Below, in pieces: positions 18,970-29,460 of a stretch of 64,000 nucleotides of DNA. The notes under the pieces are model-generated. The model was not told the origin of the DNA and ran no database searches. It worked only from the letters and a program-made list of their open reading frames with translations. The number at the start of each line of letters is the position of its first letter. The first letter of the stretch is position 1. The position numbers and the translations under genes were made by a program. The stretch is from an uncultured Clostridia bacterium (GTDB taxonomy: Bacteria; Bacillota; Clostridia; Lachnospirales; Anaerotignaceae), in contig CALWGF010000004.1 in NCBI GenBank assembly GCA_944379995.1, forward strand, positions 1 through 64,000, given 5' to 3'.

Positions 18970-19266
18970 TTTGTAGTATTTTCTTAACAAAATAACTTTA
19001 AACTAAATTTATAAAAATTTCAATATTATTTTAATATTATTTTATATATCTACATCTTTAACAAAATTAAGTAAAAATTTTTTCATACTTTTTAAACATA
19101 AAAATTTAATATGTACTATATTTTTTACATTAAAATTATATTGCTGCCATTTTATATTTTTTTATTTATTTTATACAAAAAATATTATCATCTTAAAAAT
19201 TTTTTAATATTTGATAATGGTCTAAAGTGTTGAAATTACCGAAAAAAAGAGGTATTATTAATAGTA

Positions 19267-19290
19267 TTGATTTTTTACATCAAAATCTTA
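19267..19290 (+). promoter_or_regulatory. possible promoter of the mreB operon
   Basis: TTGATT and, after 18 bases, TATTAT lie about 90 bases before the mreB start. In such AT-rich DNA this match is only suggestive. Confidence 0.4.
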
Positions 19291-19377
19291 TATTATAATT
19301 AAAAAACTATATTTTTATATTTTTAAAATTTGAATATAATAGTAATATCTTACAATTTTGAAGGGAGAAATTTTTAT

Positions 19378-20406
19378 ATGTTTACAAAGGATATGGGTAT
19401 AGACCTTGGTACTGCAAACACTTTGGTTTATATGAAAGGGAAAGGAATAGTTGTTAATGAACCATCTGTTGTTGCTATAAATACTCAAACAAGAGAAGTT
19501 CTTGCTGTTGGAAATGAAGCTAAAGAAATGATTGGACGTACTCCTGGTAATATAGTTGCAATAAGACCTATGAAAGACGGTGTTATTGCTGATTTTGATA
19601 CAACACAAGCTATGCTTCGTTATTTTATAGGAAAAGCTTATGTTCGTTCAATGTTTGGTCCAAAACCAAGAGTTGTTGTTTGTGTACCTTCTGGTGCTAC
19701 TGAAGTTGAAAAAAGAGCTATCATAGAAGCTGCTATATCTGCTGGTTCAAAAGATAAAGATACTTATCTTATAGAAGAACCTATGGCTGCTTCAATAGGT
19801 GCTGGACTTCCTGTTGAAGAACCTACTGGAAGTATGGTTGTTGATATTGGTGGTGGTACAAGTGAAGTTGCTGTAATTTCTCTTGGTGGTATAGTTACAA
19901 GTACTTCTTTACGTGTTGCTGGTGATGAATTTGATTCATATATTGTAAACTACATCAAAAAAGAATATAACCTTGCTATTGGTGACAGAACAGCCGAAGA
20001 AATAAAAATAACAATAGGTTCAGCTTTCCCAAAAGAAACAGAAGAAACTATGGATATTAGAGGTCGTGACCTTATAACAGGACTTCCAAAAACAATACAG
20101 ATAACTTCACCTGAAATTATGGAAGCACTTCATGAACCTGTATTTTCAATAGTAGAAACTATTAAACAGACACTCGAAGCAACTCCACCAGAACTTGCTG
20201 CTGATATTATGGAAAGTGGTATAACTCTTACTGGCGGCGGTGCTTTATTAAGCGGTCTTGATAAACTTATAACTTCTGAAACAGGTATGCCTGTAAATAT
20301 TGCAAACGAACCTTTAAACTGTGTTGCTATGGGTACAGGACTTGTTCTTGAACATATAGATACATTAAAATCAGTTCTTGTTTCACCAAGAAAAATAAGA
20401 TTCTAA
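19378..20406 (+). CDS. mreB: rod-shape-determining protein MreB
   Basis: This 342-residue actin-like ATPase forms membrane filaments that guide lateral wall synthesis. Phosphate 1 ([13 protein letters not shown]), the connect motifs, phosphate 2 ([18 protein letters not shown]) and the adenosine motif ([14 protein letters not shown]) are all intact. The start [11 protein letters not shown] is chosen because AAGGGAGA lies 10 bases upstream; an in-frame ATG 16 codons earlier has no ribosome binding site. It is first in mreBCD-mrdA-minCDE-rodA. Confidence 0.98.
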   Translation: MFTKDMGIDLGTANTLVYMKGKGIVVNEPSVVAINTQTREVLAVGNEAKEMIGRTPGNIVAIRPMKDGVIADFDTTQAMLRYFIGKAYVRSMFGPKPRVVVCVPSGATEVEKRAIIEAAISAGSKDKDTYLIEEPMAASIGAGLPVEEPTGSMVVDIGGGTSEVAVISLGGIVTSTSLRVAGDEFDSYIVNYIKKEYNLAIGDRTAEEIKITIGSAFPKETEETMDIRGRDLITGLPKTIQITSPEIMEALHEPVFSIVETIKQTLEATPPELAADIMESGITLTGGGALLSGLDKLITSETGMPVNIANEPLNCVAMGTGLVLEHIDTLKSVLVSPRKIRF

Positions 20407-20446
20407 TTTTTATTTTGTTTTTAGGCTATTAAAAGGAGAGTTTCCA

Positions 20447-21316
20447 TTGAAATTTTTTGAAAGTTATAAAAAACAAATATTAATAGTGCTTGCTATTTTT
20501 CTCCTTGTCGCCTCTGTATTTACAGCAGGTAAAACTGGTAATGCTAATTTCATTGAAAGTACTTTAGGTTTTATAGTTACACCTTTACAAAAGGTATCAA
20601 CTAATATTTCTTCATTTTTTGATGATAAATTTCATAATATAAAAAATCAATCGGACCTTAAGGCTGAAAATGAAGAATTAAAATCAGAAATAGAACGTCT
20701 TGAAAGAGAAAATAAAAGACTTTCTCTCCTTGATGAAGAAAATAAGAAGCTTTCTGCACTTCTTGAAATTGCACAAAAATATGCTGCTTATGATACAACA
20801 GCTTCTCAAATAATAGCAAAAGACCCCGGAAATTGGTATAATATATTTGTTATGGACAAAGGTACAAAAGATGGTATTTCTGCAAATATGGTTCTTACCG
20901 CTGAAGGTGGTCTTGTTGGTAAAATAACAGAAGCAGGATATACTTATTCAAAAGGAATGAGTATACTTGATAGTAGAAGTTCTGTTTCTGCAATGAGTGT
21001 AAGAACAGGTGACCTTGGAATTGTAAAAGGTGATTATACACTTATGAACGACGGCTTATGTAAAATGGAATATATTAATTCCGATGCAGAAATAATGGAA
21101 GGTGATGAAATAATAACTTCACATTTAAGTGATGTATATCCACCTGGTATAAGTATAGGTGTTGTAAAAGAGGTAAAAACAGATTCTAATGGTCTTACTA
21201 AATATGCAATAATAGAACCTCATGTTGATTTCAAACACCTTGACACAATACTTATAATAAGCGAAAACGGCAAAATGTCTGATGTAAGCAGTCAAAATGA
21301 GGAGGTGGAAGATTGA
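20447..21316 (+). CDS. mreC: rod-shape-determining protein MreC
   Basis: This 289-residue bitopic protein links MreB with the wall synthases. One membrane helix (about 10-26), a Glu/Lys-rich coiled coil (about 65-105) and the beta-barrel core with DPGNWYNIFVMDKGTKDGI and a GLVGKI motif appear in the usual order. The start is TTG, seven bases after AAAAGGAGAG. The last four bases overlap mreD. Confidence 0.95.
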   Translation: MKFFESYKKQILIVLAIFLLVASVFTAGKTGNANFIESTLGFIVTPLQKVSTNISSFFDDKFHNIKNQSDLKAENEELKSEIERLERENKRLSLLDEENKKLSALLEIAQKYAAYDTTASQIIAKDPGNWYNIFVMDKGTKDGISANMVLTAEGGLVGKITEAGYTYSKGMSILDSRSSVSAMSVRTGDLGIVKGDYTLMNDGLCKMEYINSDAEIMEGDEIITSHLSDVYPPGISIGVVKEVKTDSNGLTKYAIIEPHVDFKHLDTILIISENGKMSDVSSQNEEVED

Positions 21317-21831
21317 GAACAAGAATAATTACAACAAGCCTTATTCTTATTTTAAATTTAATTTTACAATCTACACTTTTTCAAGCAATACGAATAGCAA
21401 ACATAATTCCAAATACTTCTATTATAATTATTATTTCTTATGCTATTTTACGTGGACGTACCGAAGGAGCAGCCGTAGGCTGCTTTTCGGGTATTTTGAC
21501 AGATATATTCTTTGGTACATCATTTGGATTTTATGGTCTTCTTGGTATGTTGACAGGATATTTATGTGGAAGAAGTTTTCACCATCTTTACAGAGAAAAT
21601 TATCTTTTACCAATTATGATTTCAGCTATTGCTGTATTTATATATGAAAATATAATTTATCTTACTGGTTTTTTATTTAGTGGAAATACAGAATATTTTT
21701 ATTTTCTTATACATCTTATAATACCGGAAATGGTATATACAGCAGTATTTTCAATAATAATTTATAGACTTCTTTTTGCTTTAAACGATTGGCTTGAAGA
21801 TAAAGAAAAATATAGATACAGACTTTTTTAG
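21313..21831 (+). CDS. mreD: rod-shape-determining protein MreD
   Basis: This 172-residue integral membrane protein has about five helices and the RGRTEGAAVGCFSGILTDIF motif of MreD. It starts with TTG in a TTGA overlap with the mreC stop, with GAGGAGG just upstream inside mreC, so it is translationally coupled. Confidence 0.9.
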   Translation: MRTRIITTSLILILNLILQSTLFQAIRIANIIPNTSIIIIISYAILRGRTEGAAVGCFSGILTDIFFGTSFGFYGLLGMLTGYLCGRSFHHLYRENYLLPIMISAIAVFIYENIIYLTGFLFSGNTEYFYFLIHLIIPEMVYTAVFSIIIYRLLFALNDWLEDKEKYRYRLF

Positions 21832-21856
21832 TTGGTTGCTTTAAAAGGAGGTTTAC

Positions 21857-24682
21857 ATGAAAAGTTTTTTTGAAAGACTTTCAGAACTTTTAAAAAGCAG
21901 AATATTCATAGTCTTTTGCGGAATATCCGTACTTTTTTTGATACTTGTTATTCGTCTTTTTTATCTTCAAATATTAAACGGAGAAAAATATCAACAAGAA
22001 CTTAAAACAAGTATAATGAACCCTGTGGCAATTCCTGCTTCACGTGGTTCTATATATGATAGATACGGTAGACCTCTTGCTACAAATCAAGTTGCATTTT
22101 CCGTAAAAATAGATGATAGTATAAATATTGATTTTTCACAATCAAGAAACAATATTCTTAATATAATAGCAGAACAGATTTTTTCACAAGGTCTTACTTT
22201 AGAAAGCACTCTACCTATATCCAATTCCGAAAATCCTGAGTTTCTTTTTAACAATGATAAAAAAGCTGAAAAGGAATGGAAACAATCTATTGGAATGGAA
22301 AAATCCGACTTGGATATGAATGCTTCAGATACACTTAAATATCTTTATGAAAAATATGAAATAGATAATTCTTATACTGAAGAACAAAAACGTGGTATAG
22401 TATCTCTTGCTATTAATTCTACTGACAGAAATCTTATGCTTATAAATCTTATAAATATATTAAAAGAAAATGGTGAGGAAATATATGGTGATGTTCCTAT
22501 TACAACTTCAGAACCATATTCTTTTATGTTTGATGATAACGAAAAAAAAGAAGAGTCTTGGAAACAAAGTGTAGGAATGTCTGGAGAAGAACTTAAATAC
22601 TCTGCTGATGAAACAATAGATTATCTTGTAGAATATTTTGGTATAGCAAAATGTCTTCCAGAGTCAATAAAAAGAGATATGGTTTCTTTGAGATATTCTC
22701 TTTATCTTATACGTTATAAAAAGTATCAGCCTGTAACTGCTGCAATAGAAGTAAGTGATAAAACAATAGCAGTTATTGAAGAAAATCAAGATACACTTCC
22801 TGGTGTTATGATAGATACTGATTCTTTAAGAGTATATCCTGACGGAGAATATTTTGCACACATAGTAGGATATATAAGAAGTATGTCTGCTGAAGAATAT
22901 GATGAATATTCTCAATATAAAAATCCTGATGGTTCAAATATATATTCATTAAATGATGTTATTGGTAAAACAGGTATAGAAAAAGTTGAAGAACTTAATC
23001 TTAATGGACAAGACGGCGAAATGCTTGTAGAAGTTGACAGCGTTGGTCGTCGTATAAATACAATAGAAACAAAAGAACCTATAAGCGGTAAAGATGTTTT
23101 TCTTACAATAGATAAAAATCTTCAAATGACAGCTTTTAATGCTCTTGAAAAATATCTTACTGAAGTTCAGCTTGTACGTCTTACAACAGGTTCTTCAAAA
23201 GACTCAACAGTTTCTTCCACAGAGCTTTTTATAACAATGGTAGAAAGCAATAATATATCAGCAAAAAGTATACTTAAATCCGAAACCGGTGAACAGAAAG
23301 TTGTAAAAGATATTATTCTTTCAAAAAATTCACAACTTTCAGCTGATAATAGTGAAGATGTTGAAACAGCAAAAACAATAATTGTAAATTGTATAGAAAG
23401 TGGAGAAATTTCATTACGTCAACTTACACTTATTCTTTTCGAACAAGGTGTTATAACAGGTGATGAAGCTTATATAGATAGTGTTAGAGCAGGTAATAAA
23501 AGCCCTCTTACAGTAGTTATAGAAAAATTAAAATCATCAGACCTTAAACCTTATGAAACAGGTCTTGACCCTTGCACAGGCTCTGTTGTTGTATCAAAAG
23601 TTGATAGCGGAGAAGTTCTTGCTCTTGTAACATATCCATCATATGATAATAACAGACTTGTAAATAATTTTGATAATGAATACTATAATAATCTTCTTCA
23701 AGACCCTTCAACACCTCTTGTAAATAGACCTGTAAGTGAAAAAAAAGCTCCGGGTTCTACACTTAAAATGGTTACTGCTCTTGCAGGACTTGAAACAGGT
23801 GTAATAACTCCTTACTCTACTATAACTGATACAGGTACATTTACTAAAGCAGGTTGGCCTTATGCTAAATGTTGGGCATATAATTCTGGTGTTCATGGTT
23901 CAATAAATGTTTCTGAAGCTCTTGAGGTTTCTTGTAACTATTATTTTTATGAAACAATGTATAGAATGGGAAATGCTCAAGAAAATACAACACTTAACAG
24001 TATAAATACATTAAATGAATATATGGCTATATTCGGACTTAATACTTATACTGGTATAGAGATTGGCGAAACTATGCCTAATATGGCATCAGCAGAATAT
24101 AAAGAAAGAACTGTAAAGTCACAAAATCCTGATGCAAGTTCAAGTCAAACAAGATGGACTGATGGTGATTCAATACGTGCTGGTATAGGTCAGTCAGTAA
24201 ATAACTTTACATCTGCAAATATGGCTAAATATATAGCTACACTTGCAAATGGTGGAACATTATATAAAATGCATATTATAGACAAAATATCAAATCCTGA
24301 CGGAACATTATTCGAGGAAGTTGCAGAAGTTATAGAAAATATTCATGAATTTGATGAAGAAAATCTTGAGGCTGTATATGAGGGTATGCGTCTTGTTACA
24401 CAAGGTCCTAAAGGTACTCTTAGAACTGCATTTAAAGATTTTCCTATTGATGTTGCTGCAAAATCTGGTACTGCTCAACAATCACAGCTTAGAAGTGACC
24501 ATACACTTTTTGTTGGTTTTGCACCTTATGAAAATCCTCAAATTTCTATTGCAGTAATGGTTCCTTTTGGTGATTCATCTGTTTCTCCTGCACCAGCAAT
24601 AGCAAAAGAAGTTATTGCAGAATATATGGGACTTAATTATGAACCTAATAATAATTATATGGAAAATATACTTGCAGAATAA
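21857..24682 (+). CDS. mrdA: penicillin-binding protein 2 (elongation transpeptidase), enlarged
   Basis: This 941-residue class B PBP cross-links peptidoglycan for elongation with RodA. It has one N-terminal helix (about 18-38), the dimerisation motif SRGSIYDRYGRPLATN (62-77), active-site PGSTLK (Ser634, Lys637), SCN (692-694) and KSGT (869-872). Two insertions make it far longer than the 600-700 residues of most relatives. Residues about 97-184 and 190-278 are a tandem repeat of each other (EKEWKQSIGM versus EESWKQSVGM), and about 435-560 form a charged insertion, as often seen in Lachnospiraceae. AAAAGGAGG precedes the ATG. Confidence 0.95.
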   Translation: MKSFFERLSELLKSRIFIVFCGISVLFLILVIRLFYLQILNGEKYQQELKTSIMNPVAIPASRGSIYDRYGRPLATNQVAFSVKIDDSINIDFSQSRNNILNIIAEQIFSQGLTLESTLPISNSENPEFLFNNDKKAEKEWKQSIGMEKSDLDMNASDTLKYLYEKYEIDNSYTEEQKRGIVSLAINSTDRNLMLINLINILKENGEEIYGDVPITTSEPYSFMFDDNEKKEESWKQSVGMSGEELKYSADETIDYLVEYFGIAKCLPESIKRDMVSLRYSLYLIRYKKYQPVTAAIEVSDKTIAVIEENQDTLPGVMIDTDSLRVYPDGEYFAHIVGYIRSMSAEEYDEYSQYKNPDGSNIYSLNDVIGKTGIEKVEELNLNGQDGEMLVEVDSVGRRINTIETKEPISGKDVFLTIDKNLQMTAFNALEKYLTEVQLVRLTTGSSKDSTVSSTELFITMVESNNISAKSILKSETGEQKVVKDIILSKNSQLSADNSEDVETAKTIIVNCIESGEISLRQLTLILFEQGVITGDEAYIDSVRAGNKSPLTVVIEKLKSSDLKPYETGLDPCTGSVVVSKVDSGEVLALVTYPSYDNNRLVNNFDNEYYNNLLQDPSTPLVNRPVSEKKAPGSTLKMVTALAGLETGVITPYSTITDTGTFTKAGWPYAKCWAYNSGVHGSINVSEALEVSCNYYFYETMYRMGNAQENTTLNSINTLNEYMAIFGLNTYTGIEIGETMPNMASAEYKERTVKSQNPDASSSQTRWTDGDSIRAGIGQSVNNFTSANMAKYIATLANGGTLYKMHIIDKISNPDGTLFEEVAEVIENIHEFDEENLEAVYEGMRLVTQGPKGTLRTAFKDFPIDVAAKSGTAQQSQLRSDHTLFVGFAPYENPQISIAVMVPFGDSSVSPAPAIAKEVIAEYMGLNYEPNNNYMENILAE

Positions 24683-24699
24683 AAAGGAGTTGCAAAAAA

Positions 24700-25329
24700 A
24701 TGAATATAGATAACTGTGTTGTTTTCAAAGGTATCGGTAAGGATATTGTTCTTATACTTTCTGAAACTGTATCTTTTGAAGATATAAAAGAAACTCTAAA
24801 TAAAAAAATAGAAGCATCATCAAAATTTTTTAGTGGTGTTACAACAAGTATAACGTTAAAAGGTAGAGAACTTTCAGAAAAGGAAGAAAAAGAGATTATA
24901 GATATAATTTCTGAAAAAGGAAACATAAATATATCTTTTTTAAAAACTGACACAGATATATCATCTTCAAAAAATATTATAAATACTAATATACCTAATT
25001 GCAGTTTTACAAAATATCATAAGGGTTCTATACGTTCCGGACAAGTTCTTGAATTTGAAGGAAGTATTGTAATAATAGGAGATATAAATCCTGGTGCAAT
25101 GGTAAAAGCAACAGGAAACATAACTGTTTTAGGTCAACTTAAAGGTATAGCTCATGCAGGTTGTAATGGTGACAAAAAAGCATTTGTATCTGCAATATAT
25201 ATGGTTCCTGTTCAACTTAGAATAGCTGATATAATAACAGTATTTCCAGATGAAAATATTCATGGTGAAAAACCTGCCGAATTTGCATATATTGAAGATG
25301 GTCAAATTTATGTAAGACCTCTTAACTAA
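24700..25329 (+). CDS. minC: septum site-determining protein MinC
   Basis: This 209-residue inhibitor of FtsZ has an N-terminal domain (about 1-100) and a C-terminal beta-helix (about 105-209) with YHKGSIRSGQVLEFEGSIVIIGDINPGAMVKATGNI, the MinD-binding and FtsZ-tail-binding part. It lies between mrdA and minD on the same strand. Confidence 0.95.
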   Translation: MNIDNCVVFKGIGKDIVLILSETVSFEDIKETLNKKIEASSKFFSGVTTSITLKGRELSEKEEKEIIDIISEKGNINISFLKTDTDISSSKNIINTNIPNCSFTKYHKGSIRSGQVLEFEGSIVIIGDINPGAMVKATGNITVLGQLKGIAHAGCNGDKKAFVSAIYMVPVQLRIADIITVFPDENIHGEKPAEFAYIEDGQIYVRPLN

Positions 25330-25494
25330 TAGTGTAGTGTATTATATTGATAATATCTGTTACTTTTTAAGATTTTTTAAAGAAATTTGCTTAAAAAAAT
25401 TCGTGCAAATTTTTAAAATTTTTGTTAATATATATTTATTAAAGTAGAAAAGTATAACAAAATACCTTCTATATTATTGAGAGGAGTAACATAA

Positions 25495-26292
25495 ATGAGT
25501 GAAGTAATAGTAATTACAAGTGGAAAAGGTGGGGTTGGTAAAACAACAACTACTGCTAACCTTGGTTGTGGGTTTGCTCTTTTAGGAAAAAAAGTAGCCC
25601 TTGTTGATGCAGATATTGGGCTTAGAAACCTTGATGTTGTTATGGGTCTTGAAAATAGAATAGTGTATGACCTTGTTGATGTTGTAGAGGGAAATTGTCG
25701 TTTAAAACAAGCTCTTATAAAAGATAAAAGATATGAAGGTCTTTTCCTTCTTCCTGCTGCTCAAACAAGAGATAAAGATGCAATAACACCAGAACAAATG
25801 AAAAAACTTTGTGAAAGCCTTAAAGAAGAAGGCTTTGATTACATATTAATAGACTGTCCTGCTGGTATTGAACAAGGTTTTAAAAATGCCATTTCAGGTG
25901 CAGACAAAGCTATTGTAGTAACAACACCAGAAGTTTCTGCTGTAAGAGATGCTGATAGAATAATAGGTCTTCTTGAAGCAAATAGTCTTAATAATCCAAC
26001 ACTTATATTAAATAGATTAAGACCTGATATGGTAAAACGTGGAGATATGATGACTATTGACGATGTTACAGAAATTCTTGCAATAGATATACTTGGAGTT
26101 GTTCCTGATGATGAAAGTATTGTAATTTCTACAAACAAAGGTGAGCCTGCTGTTACATTAGAAAATTCTAAAGCTGGACATGCATATCGTAATATAACAA
26201 GAAGAATTATTGGTGAAGATGTACCTCTTATGTCTTTAGAACAAGAGCCTGAAGGAATAGTTGAAAAATTTAAAAAATTATTCCATCGATAA
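25495..26292 (+). CDS. minD: septum site-determining ATPase MinD
   Basis: This 265-residue ParA-type ATPase has the deviant Walker A KGGVGKTTTTANLG, switch I VDADIGLRNLDVVMG and switch II ILIDCPAGIEQGF. The C-terminus ends in the amphipathic membrane-targeting helix EKFKKLFHR. It recruits MinC and is displaced by MinE, encoded next. The 165-base gap before it is AT-rich and may hold its own promoter. Confidence 0.98.
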   Translation: MSEVIVITSGKGGVGKTTTTANLGCGFALLGKKVALVDADIGLRNLDVVMGLENRIVYDLVDVVEGNCRLKQALIKDKRYEGLFLLPAAQTRDKDAITPEQMKKLCESLKEEGFDYILIDCPAGIEQGFKNAISGADKAIVVTTPEVSAVRDADRIIGLLEANSLNNPTLILNRLRPDMVKRGDMMTIDDVTEILAIDILGVVPDDESIVISTNKGEPAVTLENSKAGHAYRNITRRIIGEDVPLMSLEQEPEGIVEKFKKLFHR

Positions 26293-26314
26293 TAATTAAG
26301 GATGTGTATTTATA

Positions 26315-26602
26315 ATGGATTTTTTTAATTTTTTAAAAGGAAATGAAGGCACAGCCTCAAAAAATGTTGCAAAGGATAGATTAAAACTTGTTCTTGTACA
26401 TGATAGAGTTAATTGTTCATCACAGGTTCTTGAAATGCTTAAAACTGATATTATAAAAGTAATATCAAATTATATGGAAATTGATGAAGACGAGCTTGAT
26501 ATTCAAATTACACAGACACAGTCAGAAGAAAATAATGGAACTGTCCCTGTATTATATGCAAATATACCTATAAAAAGTATGAGAAAATCAAGTCACGAAT
26601 AA
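26315..26602 (+). CDS. minE: cell division topological specificity factor MinE
   Basis: This 95-residue protein stimulates MinD ATPase activity and places the septum at midcell. VAKDRLKLVLVHDRVNCSSQVLEMLKTDIIKVISNYMEI is the family signature. It shows that this organism uses an oscillating MinCDE system instead of DivIVA/MinJ anchoring. Confidence 0.95.
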   Translation: MDFFNFLKGNEGTASKNVAKDRLKLVLVHDRVNCSSQVLEMLKTDIIKVISNYMEIDEDELDIQITQTQSEENNGTVPVLYANIPIKSMRKSSHE

Positions 26603-26736
26603 TATGTACAAAACATCATTTGTTTATTTTTTATATTTTTTACTTTTTGTTTTATATATTTTTATATATTTAAGACATCTCAATTTGGCAACTTGCAGTA
26701 ATTTATTGCAAGTTTTAAACAAAAAAATTTACTTTT

Positions 26737-26763
26737 TGCAGAGTGATTTTTATTGCTCTGCTT
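26737..26763 (+). terminator. terminator-like hairpin between minE and rodA
   Basis: GCAGAG and CTCTGC pair and are followed by a T-rich run. A second hairpin (AACTTGCA with TGCAAGTT, about 26690-26715) stands before it. They separate the min genes from rodA. Confidence 0.55.
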
Positions 26764-26819
26764 TATTATTTCTATTATAATATTAATTGGGGGTAGTTTT
26801 AAAACAACGGAGGTATATG

Positions 26820-27962
26820 ATGGACTTAAAAAAACACATTGCCAGTTTAGACTACTGGATAATAATTGCAGTATGTATACTTTCCATTTTTGGTATAATA
26901 TGCATAGGAAGTGCAACTCATATAAATTTAGGTGAATCAATGAGTACATTTTATTCACAAATTGCTTGGTTTATAATAGGTATTGGTCTTTTAATTTTTG
27001 CTAGCCAAGTTGACTATGAATTCTTTTCGAATTTTTATAAAACATTTTATATTATAAATATAGTACTCCTTATAGCTGTATTAATAATAGGTAGAGAAGT
27101 AAATGGTGCTAAAAGATGGATTTATATAGGACCTGCAAGTATACAGCCTTCTGAATTCACCAAAATAATAATGATATTTTGTTTAGCAAAATTTATAGTA
27201 AAAAATAAAGATGATATGCATAGAATACCTACACTTATAAAAATATGTATATTTGCACTTGTTCCTGTAATACTTATACAGGCTCAACCATCTTTATCTG
27301 CAAGTCTTGTTTCAATAGCTGTACTTTTAATAGAATTATTTGTAGCTGGATTAAGTTTTAAAATAATATATAGATGTTTAGCTGTTGGAATTCCTTCTAT
27401 AGGACTTATTTTATGGGATATAAGCAGAGAAAATCATTTATTTGTTGATAAAATATTTCAACCACACCAAATAAGCAGAATAGAAGCATTTATATATCCT
27501 GAAAAAAATCCAGATACTTATTATCAAACACTTAAATCAATAAGTGCTATTGGTTCTGGTCAACTTCATGGTAAGGGTATTTATGAAGGTACTTTAAATC
27601 AATTAAGTTATCTTCCTGAGCCTCACAACGATTTTATTTTTTCTGTTATAGGTGAAGAATTTGGTTTTATAGGTTGTGTATTTGTTTTGGCACTTCTTAT
27701 TTTTATAATATTTAGATGTATAATTATTGCATTATCTGCAAGAGATTTATTTAGTCAATTAATAGTTTCAGGAATTGCAGGTATGTTTGCTTTTCAAACA
27801 TTTGTTAATGCTGGTGTTGCAACAGGTATAATGCCTAATACAGGTATGCCATTACCTTTTGTAAGTTATGGCGGAAGCTCTATGTGGATGAATATGCTTT
27901 CAATAGGGTTAGTGCTGAATATAGGATTAAAAAATTCAAAATCATTATTTGAGGGGGTTTAA
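26820..27962 (+). CDS. rodA: SEDS-family peptidoglycan polymerase RodA
   Basis: This 380-residue protein has about ten helices, the SEDS family layout, with [20 protein letters not shown], the [19 protein letters not shown] loop holding the conserved acidic residue, and [11 protein letters not shown] near the end. It polymerises glycan strands with PBP2. The second of two adjacent ATG codons is chosen because CGGAGG then lies 6 bases away. It could be an FtsW paralogue, but its place by mre and mrdA favours RodA. Confidence 0.92.
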   Translation: MDLKKHIASLDYWIIIAVCILSIFGIICIGSATHINLGESMSTFYSQIAWFIIGIGLLIFASQVDYEFFSNFYKTFYIINIVLLIAVLIIGREVNGAKRWIYIGPASIQPSEFTKIIMIFCLAKFIVKNKDDMHRIPTLIKICIFALVPVILIQAQPSLSASLVSIAVLLIELFVAGLSFKIIYRCLAVGIPSIGLILWDISRENHLFVDKIFQPHQISRIEAFIYPEKNPDTYYQTLKSISAIGSGQLHGKGIYEGTLNQLSYLPEPHNDFIFSVIGEEFGFIGCVFVLALLIFIIFRCIIIALSARDLFSQLIVSGIAGMFAFQTFVNAGVATGIMPNTGMPLPFVSYGGSSMWMNMLSIGLVLNIGLKNSKSLFEGV

Positions 27963-27964
27963 AC

Positions 27965-28360
27965 ATGAACGTAGCTCTTATAGCACACGATAATAAAAAG
28001 AAACTTATGGAAAATCTCTGTATAGCTTACAGACATATTTTATGCAAACATAATCTTTTTGCGACAGGAACAACAGGAAGACTTGTTGAAGAAACAGCTA
28101 ATCTTGTTGTACACAAATATCTTGCGGGACATCTTGGAGGAGAGCAGCAGCTTGGTTCTCAAGTTGCAAATAATGATATAGACCTTGTAATATTCCTTCG
28201 TGACCCTGTTACTGCAAAAACATATGAACCAGACATAAACTCTATATTAAGACTTTGTGATGTTCATAATATTCCAGTAGCAACAAATCTTGCAACAGCA
28301 GAACTTCTTCTTTTGGCTCTTGATAGAGGCGACCTTGACTGGAGAAACGTGGTAAAATAA
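27965..28360 (+). CDS. mgsA: methylglyoxal synthase
   Basis: This 131-residue enzyme converts dihydroxyacetone phosphate to methylglyoxal and phosphate. The core has ALIAHDNKK, the phosphate-binding FATGTTGRL, the [11 protein letters not shown] segment and [12 protein letters not shown] holding the catalytic Asp region. It starts two bases after the rodA stop, an arrangement common in Clostridia. Confidence 0.97.
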   Translation: MNVALIAHDNKKKLMENLCIAYRHILCKHNLFATGTTGRLVEETANLVVHKYLAGHLGGEQQLGSQVANNDIDLVIFLRDPVTAKTYEPDINSILRLCDVHNIPVATNLATAELLLLALDRGDLDWRNVVK

Positions 28361-28362
28361 TT

Positions 28363-28650
28363 ATGAATTTAATATTAAAAATTTTTATTATATATTATAT
28401 ATCAATTAATATAATACTTTTTATTATGATGGGTATGGATAAAAATTTTGCAAATAAAAATAAAAGAAGAATACCAGAAGCAAATCTTTTTCTGATGTCA
28501 TTTCTTGGAGGTTCTTTAGGTGGTTTTATGGGAATGAAATTTTTTCATCATAAAACAAAAAAATCTAGTTTTTATGCAATATATTCTGTATCATTTATAA
28601 TACATTGTATAATATTATATTTTGTTTTTAAAAATTTTATTACAATATAA
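28363..28650 (+). CDS. DUF1294 small membrane protein
   Basis: This 95-residue protein has about three hydrophobic segments and the DUF1294 core: MGMDKNFANKNKRRIPEANLFL, then FLGGSLGGFMGMKFFHHKTKKSSF. The function of the family is unknown. It follows mgsA by two bases with only a weak ribosome binding site, so translation is probably coupled. Confidence 0.88.
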   Translation: MNLILKIFIIYYISINIILFIMMGMDKNFANKNKRRIPEANLFLMSFLGGSLGGFMGMKFFHHKTKKSSFYAIYSVSFIIHCIILYFVFKNFITI

Positions 28651-28660
28651 TAAAAATAAA

Positions 28661-28690
28661 AAAGCCAAAACATTTTAATGTTTTGGCTTT
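28661..28690. terminator. bidirectional terminator
   Basis: AAAGCCAAAACAT and ATGTTTTGGCTTT pair with A and T runs on each side. It ends the rodA-mgsA transcript and ribU. Confidence 0.85.
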
Positions 28691-28701
28691 TATTTTTATA
28701 T

Positions 28702-29313
28702 TTATCTGTTAAACACAGGTTTTAAAACTTTACAAACTATATATGCAATAGGTGCAACAATAACTGCTTTTAAAAGATTGAATGGTGCTATTGAAAATAA
28801 TATAAGTGTTTTAAAGTCAACAACCATTGGTGTTACTCCATTTGCAATATTAACAAATTCCTGTATATCTGTACCAAATGCTTTTGCAAAAGCAGGTATA
28901 AGTATATAGTAGTTAAATACACAAGCAACAAATGCCATAAGAATAGCACCTATAACACTACCAATAATAAAGTTTTTAACTGTATGATTTTTCTTATACA
29001 TAACACCAATAGGAATAACAAGTGCTATACCTGTAACAAAGTTTGCAAGCTCTCCAACACCTGCTGTACTTGTTTTAAAAAGGTGAAGTAAATTTTTTAT
29101 AAGCTCTATAAGAACTCCTGCCATAGGTCCCATAGCTACTGTACCAATAATAGCTGGTATATCACTTATATCCATTTTTAAGAAAAATGGAAATATAGGA
29201 AGTGAAATTTCAAACATCATAAGCACTATTGAAACTGCACTTAACATACCGATTTTTACTACTTTTGAAGTATCTGTTCTTCTAACCTTTACTGCTGCTG
29301 TTGTACTACTCAT
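28702..29313 (-). CDS. ribU: riboflavin ECF transporter S component
   Basis: This 203-residue membrane protein has about six helices and matches the RibU type of S component: KVVKIGMLSAVSIVLMMFEI with the following FPFFLKMDISDIPAIIGTVAMGP segment. It binds riboflavin (or FMN) outside and hands it to a shared EcfAA'T module encoded elsewhere. The canonical FMN riboswitch directly upstream supports the substrate. GGAGGAG precedes the ATG. Confidence 0.95.
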   Translation of the reverse strand: MSSTTAAVKVRRTDTSKVVKIGMLSAVSIVLMMFEISLPIFPFFLKMDISDIPAIIGTVAMGPMAGVLIELIKNLLHLFKTSTAGVGELANFVTGIALVIPIGVMYKKNHTVKNFIIGSVIGAILMAFVACVFNYYILIPAFAKAFGTDIQEFVNIANGVTPMVVDFKTLILFSIAPFNLLKAVIVAPIAYIVCKVLKPVFNR

Positions 29314-29370
29314 TTTTAAATCTCCTCCATTTTTTCTGAATTTTCAAAGTCATTTTAATATAATTTATAT

Positions 29371-29398
29371 AAAAAAATGACCTGAAAATCTTCAGGCC
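29371..29398 (-). terminator. expression-platform terminator of the ribU FMN riboswitch
   Basis: On the minus strand GGCCTGAA and TTCAGGTC form a stem followed by seven T residues. The 5' arm can instead pair with TCTTCAGG at the 5' edge of the aptamer (29579-29586). FMN binding should therefore free the terminator, which makes an OFF switch. Confidence 0.85.
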
Positions 29399-29460
29399 AA
29401 ATAAAGCAAAACAAAATTTAAACATGCCAAAAAATATGTAAATGCATGTTACGTTATGTT

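Noticed and set aside
19205..19260. Possible purine-type riboswitch near a GGTCTAAAGTG...ACC segment between the BMP operon and mreB
   Set aside because: A few bases recall the purine aptamer core, but the second hairpin, the GACTA-like block and a closing P1 helix are missing.
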